Below, in pieces: positions 1 through 12,388 of a stretch of 64,000 nt of DNA. Both the position numbers and the translations under genes were made by a program. Within the stretch, counting starts at the first letter, position 1; the number at the start of each line of letters is the position of its first letter. Under the pieces are notes generated by a model, which saw nothing but the letters and a program-made list of their open reading frames with translations, made no database searches and was not told the DNA's origin. This stretch comes from Epiperipatus broadwayi (Eukaryota; Onychophora; Udeonychophora; Euonychophora; Peripatidae): assembly GCA_028023455.1 (NCBI GenBank), contig JAQFVV010000030.1:3988501-4052500 (forward strand), given 5' to 3'.

Positions 1-2809
<2,809 letters not shown>

Positions 2810-2890
2810 ATTTAATTTGAAGAAATCTTCATTTTATAGTAAAATGATTCTTAAAACATCATCATTTAAAAGTATTTAGCATATTTCTGA
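2810..2890 (+). repeat. Left 81-bp target-site duplication of LINE
   Basis: This 81-bp segment recurs without gaps at 5470-5550, directly after the LINE 3' end, with about 8 mismatches. The two copies exactly bracket the LINE, so they are best read as one unusually long target-site duplication. LINE duplications are usually 7-20 bp. The divergence is a rough age marker for the insertion. Confidence 0.8.
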
Positions 2891-3072
2891 TGATGAGGGA
2901 ATAGAGTGTAGCTCTAGAGAAGAGTTAGAGACAATCTTAAATAAGTATGTATTGGATATACAAAAGATGTTAGATGTGAAGGACAGAGTAATAAGAAACA
3001 TAAAAGCATATAGTAATGGATATATTTGGTTTACAGAAAATGAACTGGATGGGGCAGGAAAGAAATTAAAAA

Positions 3073-3885
3073 GTGGAAAGACGATGTTTGGATGGTTGGG
3101 TAGAAGAGATGGTAATGAATTTAGGAAATAAGACAAAATTAAAACTATTATCGTGTTTTAATAAGATGGCACAGAAGAGAGATTTTCCAGGTAATTGGAG
3201 TAATACAAGAGTAAAGTTATTATTTAAAAGAAATGGTAAGGATCATAAAAAGTTAAGCAATTATAGACTGATAGTGGTAACATCAGTGTTATATAAAGTT
3301 TTCACATATATGGTAGCTGGAAGTGTCGCAAAATGGATGGAAGAAAATAATATAGGTTTTCAATTTGATAGGCATATAGGAGATAGTTTATTTGTAGTTG
3401 CACAACTTATGAATATGAGTAGAAATACATGGAGACAGTTATATGTAGTTTTTATAAATATAGAAAAAGCATATGCTAGAGTAAATAGAAATAGATTATG
3501 GGTAAGTTTAGTAAATTTAGGAAATTGATGGGAGTGGATATTATTAAGAAATTATATGAAAAAAAATTACTATATGTATCAATTAGGGAATATAAAATCA
3601 CTTAAAGTTGAAAATTTAGTTGGACTAAGGCAAAGATGTCCTATGTCACCTATTTTGTTTTTGTTGTATTTGAGAGAAATGGAGAGAGCAATAGAAAGAC
3701 TAGAAAGAGGAGTAGAGATATTATTAATAGGTGGCAAAAGAGTATATACATTATTGGATCTTTTATTTGCAGATGATGTCTTTTTGTGCACAGAAAGAAG
3801 GGAAGATATGGAAGTTGTGCTAAGGACATGCACAAGGGTGGGAAAGAGATGGGGATTAAATTTAGTGAGGAAAAATCAAAAGTAA
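3073..3885 (+). pseudogene. LINE reverse transcriptase fragment (RT motifs 0-C)
   Basis: Two adjacent frames (3073-3528 and 3556-3885) together give a LINE RT. The first has the approach to motif 1 (KLSNYRLIVVTSVLYKVF, where intact elements have YRPI) and motif A (FINIEKAYARVNRNRLW, where the catalytic D of EKAYD is replaced by A). The second has motif B (GLRQRCPMSPILF, with R for the usual G in RQGCP) and motif C (LLFADDVFLC, both catalytic aspartates kept). A further stretch in another frame at about 3885-3990 resembles the thumb region (VNGYNYLGI). RT would copy element RNA at a nicked target. Here motifs A and B are damaged and the frame is broken, so it is inactive. Confidence 0.85.
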
Positions 3886-4337
3886 TGATGATTAATACTG
3901 AGGAAAGAGAAGACAAAGAATTTTTATTGGGGATATAAAGTTAAATGTGGTGAATGGGTATAACTATTTAGGAATCATCTTACATAATCAGAGAAATTGT
4001 TTGGATGAATATGAGAAAAAAATGATAAATGAAGCAAAGAAAGGGAGTAATAAAGAAATTAACAGTTTTCATATAATAAGTATGATGTAGCTAGAATTGT
4101 ACAAAAAAGGGTGGTAGTAGCAGGGTTAACATATGGTAATGACACATTATGTGTTACTAAAGGGGTATTAGATAACTTAGAAAAACTGCAAAGAGAAATA
4201 GGAAGATATGCATTAAATGCAGATGTGTGGAGAGCAAAGGGGCAATTCAAGGAAAAATGGGACAGTCAAGTTTTTATATGAGAGATGCCAAAATAAAAAT
4301 GTTTGGTAGATTGCAGTTTATTGATAATGAGAGAATA

Positions 4338-4691
4338 TATACATTGCTTATAATACTTCTTTCCTATACACTTCAATGCAAACAAATTTTCTTAAAAAAC
4401 TTCTTTCCTTACAGTTTTGACTGTTCAGCAGTCTTTTTCAAAGCTCTAATCTTCTCTGCTTTAATTAAAATGACCATTTAAAAAACCGGTCATTTTAATT
4501 AAAGCAGAGAAGAAGATTAGAGCTCTGATAAAGACTGCTGAACAGTTGAAACTGTAAGAAAAATAAAGAAGTTTTTAAGAAAATTTGTTTGCATTGAAGT
4601 GTATAGGAAAGAAGTGTTATAAGCAATATATACATGATTATATGAAGATATGCAAAGAAAGTGAAAGAGAAGAATAAGAGAATATACTTCT
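4338..4691 (+). mobile_element. Palindromic hammerhead-bearing element, family A copy 1
   Basis: A foldback element inside the LINE. The left arm (about 4343-4478) is the reverse complement of the right arm (about 4484-4625), with a few bases at the centre. It is followed by about 65 bp that are not palindromic but recur in copy 2 at 46289-46557. It is flanked by a 12-bp imperfect target duplication (4326-4337 and 4692-4703, 11 of 12 identical). The right arm carries a hammerhead-like core at 4525-4551 (CTGATAA, a five-pair stem II with one G-T pair, GAAA). The left arm carries a decayed minus-strand version. Target duplications of 10-16 bp and inverted terminal segments fit Penelope-like elements, but no protein is encoded. 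Confidence 0.7.
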
Positions 4692-4727
4692 AATAAGAGA
4701 ATAACCAAAATAGTATTTAATTGAGTT

Positions 4728-5309
4728 ATGAGTAAAGGGCAAGCAACAGAATTGATGAGAAAGGTAGTACAGTATGCAGAAGATTTGGATAAAGAATTTA
4801 TGTCAGTATACTTATACAAAAGGTGGGATGATTGTGTTAGGAGAATTTTTGAGTGTTATAGTGGTAAGGAATGTGATAGAAGAATAGATGCATTAATAAA
4901 AGGGGGTTGGATAGATAGAAAATTAATATGGAGAGTAAAAAGAGATAAATATATATATATAGAAATAAATGGAATATTGAATGTAAATTAATTTATGATA
5001 ATAGTAAGAAAAGTAGTTTACTGTGTAAGGCTCAAGCTGGATCTTTAACAACAATATACACATAAATGGGAAAATGTGGGTGATTAAGTCTGCAAGTTGT
5101 GTAAGAAAGGCATAGAAAATATTAGACACCTATTAATTGAATGTAAATGCCAGAAAGCAGAAAGAATACAAATAATGAAGTTGTGGAAGAATAAATATAA
5201 ACAAAGTGATTATACAGAATGTGGATTATTGGTTTTTACGCTGGGTTTGGAAAAAGATAAAGGGGATTCAGATATAAAGCCTATGGAGTTGACAAAGATT
5301 ATGTTATAA
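4728..5309 (+). pseudogene. LINE ORF2 C-terminal fragment with Cys/His motif
   Basis: Two open stretches (4728-4991 and 5097-5309) downstream of the foldback insertion continue the LINE protein. At about 5089-5140 the sequence reads CKLCKKGIENIRHLLIEC, a C-x2-C-x7-H-x4-C arrangement typical of the zinc-finger-like motif at the end of many LINE ORF2 proteins, thought to bind RNA or DNA during insertion. The two parts are in different frames and separated by stops. Confidence 0.75.
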
Positions 5310-5469
5310 AAATAGGATGGAGCAGGATAGAGAAGAATTTGTGATAAGTTAGGGCAGGGAATGGAAAGGGAAGACATAAGTAGCTAACAGGTTTTTCTGG
5401 GCATAATGGCTGAGAGATTTCTAACTTCGTATAAGGAGAAGTCACAGTGCATCACATCACAGCAAGAGA

Positions 5470-5550
5470 ATTTAACTTGAATAAACCTTCATATTATTTT
5501 TAAATGATTCTTAAAACATCATCATTTAAAAGTATTTAACATATTTCTGA
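5470..5550 (+). repeat. Right 81-bp target-site duplication of LINE
   Basis: Right-hand partner of 2810-2890, ungapped and about 90% identical. It begins immediately after the LINE 3' tail, which fixes the LINE boundary. Confidence 0.8.
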
Positions 5551-6146
5551 AGATTTGAAATATTACCTGTTGCTATCTTTCATATTTTAAATTGCATAAC
5601 ACGTCCCTTACATTTCATTAATTAAAAATAATTTCTTGTGCTGAATCAATAAATTGCTGTTTGAAAATATTTATTTTCTGATAATCAAAATATAATCCAA
5701 TTTTTATGCATCGTCATAGGAATTCTTTTCTGGCTATTTTCTTCCAAAAAAAAAAAAAAAGTAATGTACAGTTTTCTTTTTTAGTAAATTTTGTAAATCT
5801 ATATTCTCCTAATTTTTATCTACACATCTTATTTTTCATAATTTTATTTTTTAATTATTTTTAAATTCTTGCATTAAAATCTTTTTATTTTAAATGTTTT
5901 TTTTATATACAAAAGTAGTTTATTTAATATAAACGTCATCTATTTTATCATAATGAGAACTTACTTTGGCATAAACCTAAATTAACTTCATTTGATATCT
6001 ATCTTTCAGTAAGTTAAATAATTAATCTTGCTATTTGATCTAACATATTTTGTTCTTTCGTTTTTTATATATAAAATTAGTTTGTATTTTTAATATTTGT
6101 GCTTTTGCAGTAAAATATTTATTCACTTTTTAAATAAATTACTTTA
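5551..6146. other. AT-rich intergenic DNA
   Basis: Nothing recognisable beyond a 15-nt A run near 5746. Confidence 0.5.
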
Positions 6147-6256
6147 GTCAAACGTTGGTGGCCGATTGGTTAGCACAGCCGCCTTACAAGCAGTTGTCCC
6201 GGGTTCGCTTCCCGGCCAATGCTTTGACACATGAAAAAAATAATAATAATAATAAA
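6147..6256 (+). mobile_element. tRNA-derived SINE, copy 1
   Basis: The head resembles a tRNA: an A-box-like GGCCGATTGGTTAGC, an anticodon-arm-like GCCTTACAAGC, and a B box GGGTTCGCTTCC followed by CGGCC. A short constant tail (TTTGACACATG), an A run and (AAT)n complete it. At least ten related copies occur in the window on both strands. This copy belongs to the simple-B-box subfamily, lacking the 8-bp GGGTTAGC insertion seen in others. SINEs are transcribed by Pol III from the internal boxes and moved by a partner LINE. Confidence 0.9.
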
Positions 6257-8229
6257 TTATTTTATTTTTTTTGCATTTCACAAAGACTTGCATTAAACTA
6301 TTTTATATGTGTTAGAAACTGTCTTTTCTGTTTTTGCTTTTTTTGTTGTTCACTGAATTTTTTCTCTTTCTTTATTTCACTTTCATCACTTTCGGTCCTA
6401 ATAATTACCATTTTCCTACATCCTTTAAATATTTATATAGTATTATGGCTCCATTTTTTTTACAAAAAAAAAAAATAATTTGCATTCATAAAGCAATAAT
6501 AATAATAGGTTCAACAAAAACCTTGGTTCTGATCATGCCCAAGTCAGTACGATAATAAAATCTTTAAAATTAAATTTACAATAGGATTTTCCCTTAACAA
6601 TAAATTGCTTGATTAAAAAGTCCTATTTAAGAATTTCCACATCTATTATGTATATGGGTGCACTTATAAAAAGTGATCTTAAAATGGTTAATCTCACAAA
6701 GCTTGAGAGGTCCACTTTTATGGTAGAAATAGTATGGTAACAAAAATGTAAATAATGATAAAATGATACTAATAAAGAGACAAATCTATTATTTGACATG
6801 GCTGTGCTTGTAAGAGAACGTTATAAAAGTGCAGTTTTTAATTAAACTTTTCTTCTAAAAAAACGAGCATTTAAAAGACTGCAAATATTTAAAGAGCAAA
6901 TATAGTATTATATTTAATGTGAGATATAATCTGGTACCTTCTATTTTTTGGTATTTATATCATAACACTGAGAGACTAATTATATTAAAAATTGATTTGA
7001 AAAATGGCTCATGTCTATTTTATTAGAACTTATGCCCCAACATTAGATATACAAAGTTCAAAAAAATAGTGCAATTATAGTATTAATATTAAAATATCAG
7101 TTTTTTTTATGCATGTGTCAGTAACAATAACAAACTTTGGCTCAGAGTAACTGACATAGTAATCCTGCCTCTGCTATTATTGAATTTTTGTATAACATAT
7201 GGATTGATTACAGTAGCCAACATGATTTTGAGGTAAAATAGAAAACAGATTGTTTTAATAAAAATCGATACCCTGAGGTCTTTAATTCTTATCTAACTGT
7301 GATACAATTCTAGTTTTTTTCAATATCTACAGGCATAAAATGAAAAGCTGAGAGATTTTTTTATGCATCACTCTTCATAATACAATTATATAACTTTAGT
7401 TATGTGTGTGTGTACATTTGATTATTTAATGTGGGTTGCTGTCATATTAATTGTTATATTATAGTTGAGTTTTGTATGGTATATTTATAGAAAATTTCCT
7501 TTGGATAACAATAAGAAGATGAAATGGAAGTTTGGATTTAGATAAGAAGCCAGATGCTTCTCTCAAATCACTTATATAAACAGAAATATTTTAAACCCCA
7601 GCCCTAACTAATTCATTGACTGACTTTATTTTTTAGGATTACCTTTTGGTTATGCTTAATACATTACCCAACAAGTTCACATACTCTTTTATTTCCATTT
7701 GCATTCTTGTGAATATAAAAACCATACTTTAATGTTTGTTCATAATTTTTTTATTATAAGGATTTTAAGACCACTGTGAGTAGTGTATCAAGAGCGGACA
7801 AAAGAAAATGTCTACTAAACACTCAAGAACTTCAAGTATTCACAAATGCTATAGGAAAGGGAAAAGGTAGCTGAGGAATTCTGATGTACATTTACTAGGA
7901 GTGTAATGTAAGCTTTAAACTTGTGCACTTTTTAGTTTGCTTGCTAAGTCGTTTTGCTTGTGTGTTGTATTTCTCTTCTTTGCATGTTTAATTTTGTACT
8001 TAAAAAGTGAAATCTAAAAATAAAATTGGCAAATTTTTGAAATGAAAAATTGTTTTAAATGTAAAAAAACATATTCTTATCTGTAGAAGCCCTTGGAAAA
8101 TTTCAGGCATTTAATATACCTCTAAACAGCATTTTGAAGCATATTAATCCATATGTTTTATCACATGCATGACAATTTTAATATTTTCTTGGATTTATTC
8201 ATTTTCTTGCTTTATCAAAAAAAGCTTCT
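6257..8229. other. AT-rich intergenic DNA
   Basis: No coding region or repeat family recognised. The two short ORFs around 6155-6555 are read through the SINE and low-complexity sequence and are not genes. Confidence 0.5.
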
Positions 8230-8665
8230 CCATCATCATCATCATCAACCATTATCAGTCCACTGCAGGATGAAGATCTCTCCAAGTTCAGTTCATCTTC
8301 CCCAATCTTTAGCACCCCTTCTCCACATCACCCCTGCACACTTTCTTATTTCATCCATCCATCTCACATGTGGTTACTTTCTATGTCTTTTACAATCTCT
8401 TGGAATCCGATTTAAGATTTCAATTGTCCATCTATTATCATCTTTTCTAGTAATAGGTCCAGCCCAACTCCACTTCAGTCTTTTAATTTTTTCAATGAGA
8501 TCAGTAACACCTGTTTGTTCTCTTACCCATATATTGAATTTTCATTCTCTTCTTCTTACCTCTAACATGCGTCTCTTCATACTTCTTTGAGCAGTCTGAA
8601 GTCTCTGTATTGTGCTTCTATTAAGTGTCCAAGTCTCAGATTCATATATATGTATATATGTTTAT
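8230..8665 (-). pseudogene. RTE-type LINE, C-terminal and 3' end fragment
   Basis: Read on the minus strand the sequence gives the conserved C-terminal region of RTE-clade ORF2: ETWTLNRSTIQRLQTAQ, then VREQTGVTDLIEKIKRLKW, then RKDDRWTIEIL, IPRDCKRH, VRWMDEIRKCAGVMWRR and a terminal LQWTDNG before the stop. It ends in a TGATGA repeat (plus strand CATCAT at 8233-8249), the characteristic RTE tail. A few stops and one frame break make it inactive, and the catalytic RT core is absent. A second copy of the same family lies at 43996-44110. Confidence 0.9.
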
Positions 8666-9261
8666 ACTATAGGCATAATTCTTTCCATAAATTTTCTTGA
8701 TTATATTTTTAATAAAACTATATATGGAAAACCCAGTATATATTTATTTCAAGTAGACCTAATAATTTAAATGTATTATTGGCACCATTAGTGTACTGTT
8801 TCGATTTTTTGGCTTAAACATAAGTAAAACCAACATTCAAATCATTTTATTGTTTATAAAGCAGCTTTTATGTGTATCTAATGTAGTAAAAATAAGATTG
8901 CATGTTGTGTAATGATATTTTTATGTAAGATATCCTGTTCAATCAATATTATGTTTTTGAAAATTTATATAATGACAAAATAACATTTTGCATTATTGCC
9001 AAATAATCAGATGTGATAAGGCAAAACAAAAGGCATTTTTTAATTCAGCTCACCAAAATTAGTAAAACTCAACTATTCTGACTTTAGAACAACAACAAAA
9101 AAGGTTTTATTTTCAGAATATCACCATCATAAAGTTTCTGTTTTAATGCATGAATATTCAGAACAATGTCATTTAATGCATTTTATATTATTATTTAAAA
9201 CTTGAATGCAAAAGATGTTCAATACTTTGGACATTTTTAGAAATATATGTAACTTCACCGC
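8666..9261. other. AT-rich intergenic DNA
   Basis: Nothing recognised. Confidence 0.5.
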
Positions 9262-9637
9262 TTTAAAACAGGCAAAACTCTCTATACATATTGCCACTCA
9301 GTGCAAGCCAGAATAATCAATGGATGCCAGAAGGCTTGTGCATAAAATCCCCATCTAGTGCCTACTCATCCAATATCCCCAGACTAGTTTCTGGCTTGCG
9401 GCCTTCGTCAGTGAGGACTGGAATCTGAGAGCACTGCACCTAGATCTTAGGATTTAATGCAAACCTACAGAAGCCATGTTTTAACTCTACTTAACTACAA
9501 AACCATGAGTCTTAAATTAAAAACACTATAATAATTTCAATCCAAGCTCATTAGCCTGAGTGGCTATATGTATGAAGAGTTTTGCCTGTTTTAATAACAG
9601 TTATAGCATAAGAAATGGTGATCATATGATGTTTATT
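9262..9637 (-). mobile_element. Hammerhead-bearing repeat, family B copy 1
   Basis: The ends form inverted repeats: AAAACAGGCAAAACTC near 9264 and GAGTTTTGCCTGTTTT near 9577, each extended by a shared flank. The same unit recurs at 10040-10228, 49763-50000 and 51484-51688. Copy 3 has a 10-bp target duplication, so the family is mobile. The minus strand carries a hammerhead at 9375-9418. No protein is encoded. Internal sequence 9420-9560 is found only in this copy and in the part of copy 4 cut off by the gap. Confidence 0.75.
9375..9418 (-). ncRNA. Hammerhead ribozyme, type I, family B copy 1
   Basis: On the minus strand the core CTGACGA (plus 9405-9411) is followed by a stem II hairpin (GGC/GCC with a five-base loop) and GAAA (9388-9391). 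A palindromic stem III ACTAGT ends in the cleavage triplet GTC, placing the scissile bond between 9382 and 9381. The strand after it (9375-9381) pairs for seven positions, two of them G-T, with the strand before the core (9412-9418), forming stem I. Odd point: position 10.1/11.1 is A opposite A instead of G-C, which may weaken activity. In the four copies stem II changes from GGC/GCC to GGT/ACC, which preserves pairing. Confidence 0.75.
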
Positions 9638-10039
9638 AACTTGCTTATTTCAGTTTGTAATAATAACAGAAATAATTGCAGTAATTTAAAAAATATCATT
9701 GGTAACAATTAGTGCAAAAATAATTTTACAAATTTTTATTGATAAAGTTATTTTGAGTGATAAAAGAGTGATTCCCAAAGACTGAGAAATTTTAAAAAAT
9801 CAAAAAGCGCTAAATATATGTTTTTATTATCAGGCAAAAATATTCAAATTTGCTGCAATAAAATATGATTTATATGTTGATTTAATTAAATAAAAAAGTT
9901 TATGATAGTATTTAAGATCAAATAATTCTTTACTATAGTTATTTATATCCCATAGTTTCTACTCATCCATTTGTAATCATTTTTAATATCCATTATAATT
10001 GATAGTTTTGGAAATTGATTAGTCCTTATGTTTTAAGCC
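9638..10039. other. AT-rich intergenic DNA
   Basis: Nothing recognised between two family B copies. Confidence 0.5.
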
Positions 10040-10228
10040 AAACATCACATGACCACCTCCTTTTATGCTTGTGCATAACTGTTGTTAAAACAGACAAAAC
10101 ACTATATATATTGTCACACACAGCAAGCTAGAGTAATCAATGGATGCCAGAAGGCTTATGCATAAAATTCCCATGTAGTGCCTACTTATCCAATATCCCC
10201 AGACTAGTTTCTGGCTTATGGCCTTCGA
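10040..10228 (-). mobile_element. Hammerhead-bearing repeat, family B copy 2 (truncated)
   Basis: Starts with ACATCACATGACCACC and the same inverted end as the other B copies, then runs through the shared body up to the hammerhead stem II (GGC/GCC) and GAAA on the minus strand. It breaks off at about 10228, just before the CTGANGA core, so the ribozyme is incomplete. Confidence 0.75.
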
Positions 10229-10705
10229 GTTTCAGTTCCATTTTTTTCTTGGAATTTTAATTACATACATCTTTGTTCTTTATAATATTAAATTACTCTA
10301 CAGTGTTATGATTGGATGAAATGTTTAACCCCCTTTATCAAGAAATTTATCTCATGTACAAAAAGATCAGTTGGTTTAACTATCTCTTCTTTATATTTTG
10401 CTAATGTCTCATCAATTATAAGTACATTAAATGTTATTATAACTATGATTATTATATCAATATATAGTCTTGGAACCAAGTATATATTGTTTTGTAAAAC
10501 AGATAACAAAATGTGATGTAAGTTTAATGGAGTTTGTAATTTTAATCAATTAAAAGCAAAATGAAAATTTCATATCTTTTTGGTTCCTAAATTTACAACA
10601 TACCGATTGTATAAATTTTGTCAGTTTAAAGCGTAATCATCAAAGTAACCATAATGTTGTGAACATCTTTGGTTATTAATTCATATTCAAAAATTTGAAT
10701 GTTTT
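10229..10705. other. AT-rich intergenic DNA
   Basis: Nothing recognised. The overlapping short ORFs on both strands at 10306-10516 have no family features. Confidence 0.45.
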
Positions 10706-10818
10706 ATCATTCAGTTTCAAAATATAAGAGTTTTGAACTCAGACTTTCAAGCCCCTTCACTATCCACACTATCTCATACTACTGATACACATCACCACAC
10801 CCATGCAGAGAAAATAAA

Positions 10819-10875
10819 TAATCACCAATATATGTATTTTGTGCTAAACCAGCACTCATCAGTTGGTCTAGATTA
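10819..10875 (-). ncRNA. Hammerhead ribozyme relic, family F copy 1 left arm
   Basis: Minus-strand equivalent of the plus-strand motif at 11071-11127: CTGATGA, GTGC/GCAC stem II, distal and proximal stem I. The G of GAAA is changed to A, at what is a CpG in the copy at 45.7 kb. G12 is essential, so this copy should not cleave. Confidence 0.7.
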
Positions 10876-11070
10876 CCATCCCCCATACATATATATAATC
10901 AGTGCTCAGTTTATATTAAAATAGCAAATCATTATACTTTAATGGACAGGCTTCAACCTAATCCAACCTCCAATTCTTCAGCCATCCATACCATTGAAAA
11001 TCTGATGATAGAATCCCCAAATTCCATGCTCATGTACTGAGCACTGATTATATATATGTATGGGAGATGG

Positions 11071-11127
11071 TAATCTGGACCAACTGATGAGTGCTGGTTT
11101 AGCACAAAATACATATATTGGTGATTA
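11071..11127 (+). ncRNA. Hammerhead ribozyme, type I, family F right arm (G12 mutated)
   Basis: All helices can be drawn. Distal stem I is TAATC (11071-11075) with GATTA (11123-11127), then a TGG bulge. Proximal stem I is ACCAA (11079-11083) with TTGGT (11118-11122). The core CTGATGA is 11084-11090. Stem II is GTGC/GCAC with a seven-base loop (11091-11105). The motif then has AAAA where GAAA is expected (11106-11109), a near-palindromic stem III (11109-11116), and the cleavage position after A 11117. The stem I bulge facing a large stem II loop is the arrangement that makes loop-loop contacts in natural hammerheads. The G-to-A change at 11106 probably inactivates it. Confidence 0.8.
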
Positions 11128-11279
11128 TTTATATTCTCTGCATGTGTGTGGTCATGTGTATCAATAGTATGAAATAGTGTGGATAGTGAAGGGACTTGGA
11201 AAGTCTGAGTTCAATTCCCTATATTTACAATTAGGCTCCAGGTATAAGATTGCCTGGTATTTCAAATCATTCAGTTTCA

Positions 11280-11609
11280 GCAACTTTAATTTGGATGGTT
11301 TTGAACTTAAAAATATGCATCAAATTAAATATCTTGGTAACTTTCTTAAGGCATACTTGAGTATAGAAGTGAAACACAGGCTGCAATAAATATCTTTTAA
11401 TAAATTAAAACATCAGTATTTTATCATACAAATATAATTCCAATTAAATTAGTAGTGCATATACTTACTTTTATACCAAATTTATAGAATCAAAGTAAAG
11501 TAAAGATTATCTATTATGACAATATAGAGGTATTGGATTCTTTTTATTTAAAGATTCTCTGTGAGATTCTGTCGTTCATAGGATAGACCATAAGACCAAT
11601 TGGTATATT
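11280..11609. other. AT-rich intergenic DNA
   Basis: Nothing recognised. Confidence 0.45.
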
Positions 11610-11617
11610 CTTTATAC

Positions 11618-12040
11618 CAGGGGTCCCCAACCTTTTTGCACTTAAGAGCACATTCTATAATACTGGCCAGGTGGCGGGCACCATTTAGTTTTTTCAACCA
11701 GATGGCAGGCATCTTTTAGTTTTTCAATGTAAATTTATAGTTGGATATTGTTAATAATACACATAATGTACAAAAAAATATGTATTTCAAAAATAACATT
11801 TAATATAATTAATTAATAATATAATTAACATATAATTAATGTTTATATTTTTATGCTGTAAAAGTATAGTATGCCCTACAATTTGATTACAATATAATAC
11901 AATAATTTATAAGAAATTTTAAAAATTAAATTTATTTGTATCAGCTAAATAATTTTTTATCATGTTCGGATAGTGGTGGGCACACGTAAAATGATCTGCA
12001 GGCACCATGGTGCCCACGGGCATAGGGTTGGGGACCTCTG
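11618..12040. mobile_element. Non-autonomous hAT element (MITE), copy 1
   Basis: Terminal inverted repeats CAGGGGTCCCCAACC and GGTTGGGGACCTCTG, flanked by an 8-bp duplication with two mismatches (CTTTATAC at 11610-11617, TTTTATGC at 12041-12048). Inner segments (GGCGGGCACC, GGTGGGCACAC) are also inverted. No transposase is encoded. CAGGGGT termini with 8-bp duplications are typical of hAT elements. A closely related copy with perfect duplications is at 59277-59675, in the opposite orientation. Confidence 0.9.
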
Positions 12041-12304
12041 TTTTATGCTGTTAAATATGAAGTTATTTCAAAATCACATGATCAATGAATTGAGCACACA
12101 AAAAGTTTAAAAATGTGTTTTATAGTGAACTTGAAAAGTCTTTCATAGGTGAAACAGACCCTGATTTTTATCAATAAAGATTATTTCAGTCATTTTAAAA
12201 AGATGAAATATTGACTTTTTTCATTGGAAAGATATGGCAAATGATAAAATACAATGGAGATTTACAATTAAACAAAATTCTAAAATATTTTAGGAAGAAA
12301 AAAG

Positions 12305-12388
12305 ATTTTTTTTCTCATGTGTCATAACATCAGCTGGGAAGCGAACCCGCTAACCTGGGACAACTGCTTGTAAAGCAGCTGTCACTGA
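12305..12388 (-). mobile_element. tRNA-derived SINE, copy 2 (truncated)
   Basis: Minus-strand copy with the tail (CATGTGTCATAACATCAGC on plus), the B box region including the GGGTTAGC insertion, and the anticodon-arm-like part. It stops before the A box, so the 5' end is missing. Confidence 0.85.

Larger units (their letters stand above)
2891..5469 (+). mobile_element. 5'-truncated non-LTR retrotransposon (LINE), degenerate
   Basis: A LINE fragment on the plus strand covering the reverse transcriptase and a C-terminal cysteine/histidine motif, broken by many stops and frameshifts. A separate palindromic element is inserted at 4338-4691, and reading frames with LINE character resume after it. 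The 3' end is not poly(A) but a short CATCA-type repeat near 5445-5465. The APE/endonuclease part is missing, consistent with 5' truncation. The RT has FADD in motif C and lacks the Tx1-like features of the 52-58 kb element, so it is a different family. I cannot name the clade with confidence; a CR1/L2-like group is one possibility. Confidence 0.85.
10720..11265 (+). mobile_element. Foldback hammerhead-bearing element, family F copy 1
   Basis: Flanked by a perfect 14-bp target duplication ATCATTCAGTTTCA (10706-10719 and 11266-11279). The left arm (about 10733-10910) and right arm (about 11036-11220) are reverse complements. Each carries a hammerhead, on the minus strand in the left arm and the plus strand in the right. 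Each outer end carries a tRNA B-box-like AATTGAACTC-type motif, clearer in the other copies. No protein is encoded. Related copies are at 21978-22495, 34845-34934 and 45531-45800. Confidence 0.85.

Noticed and set aside
4345-4630. Family A palindrome as an 8-bp-TSD hAT MITE
   Set aside because: TATATACA does flank the palindrome, but copy 2 shows homology continuing 65 bp beyond it and a 14-bp duplication at the real ends.
9262-9595. Family B as a piggyBac MITE with TTAA duplications
   Set aside because: TTAA appears at one copy's inverted ends, but other copies share sequence beyond it, and copy 3 has a 10-bp duplication further out.
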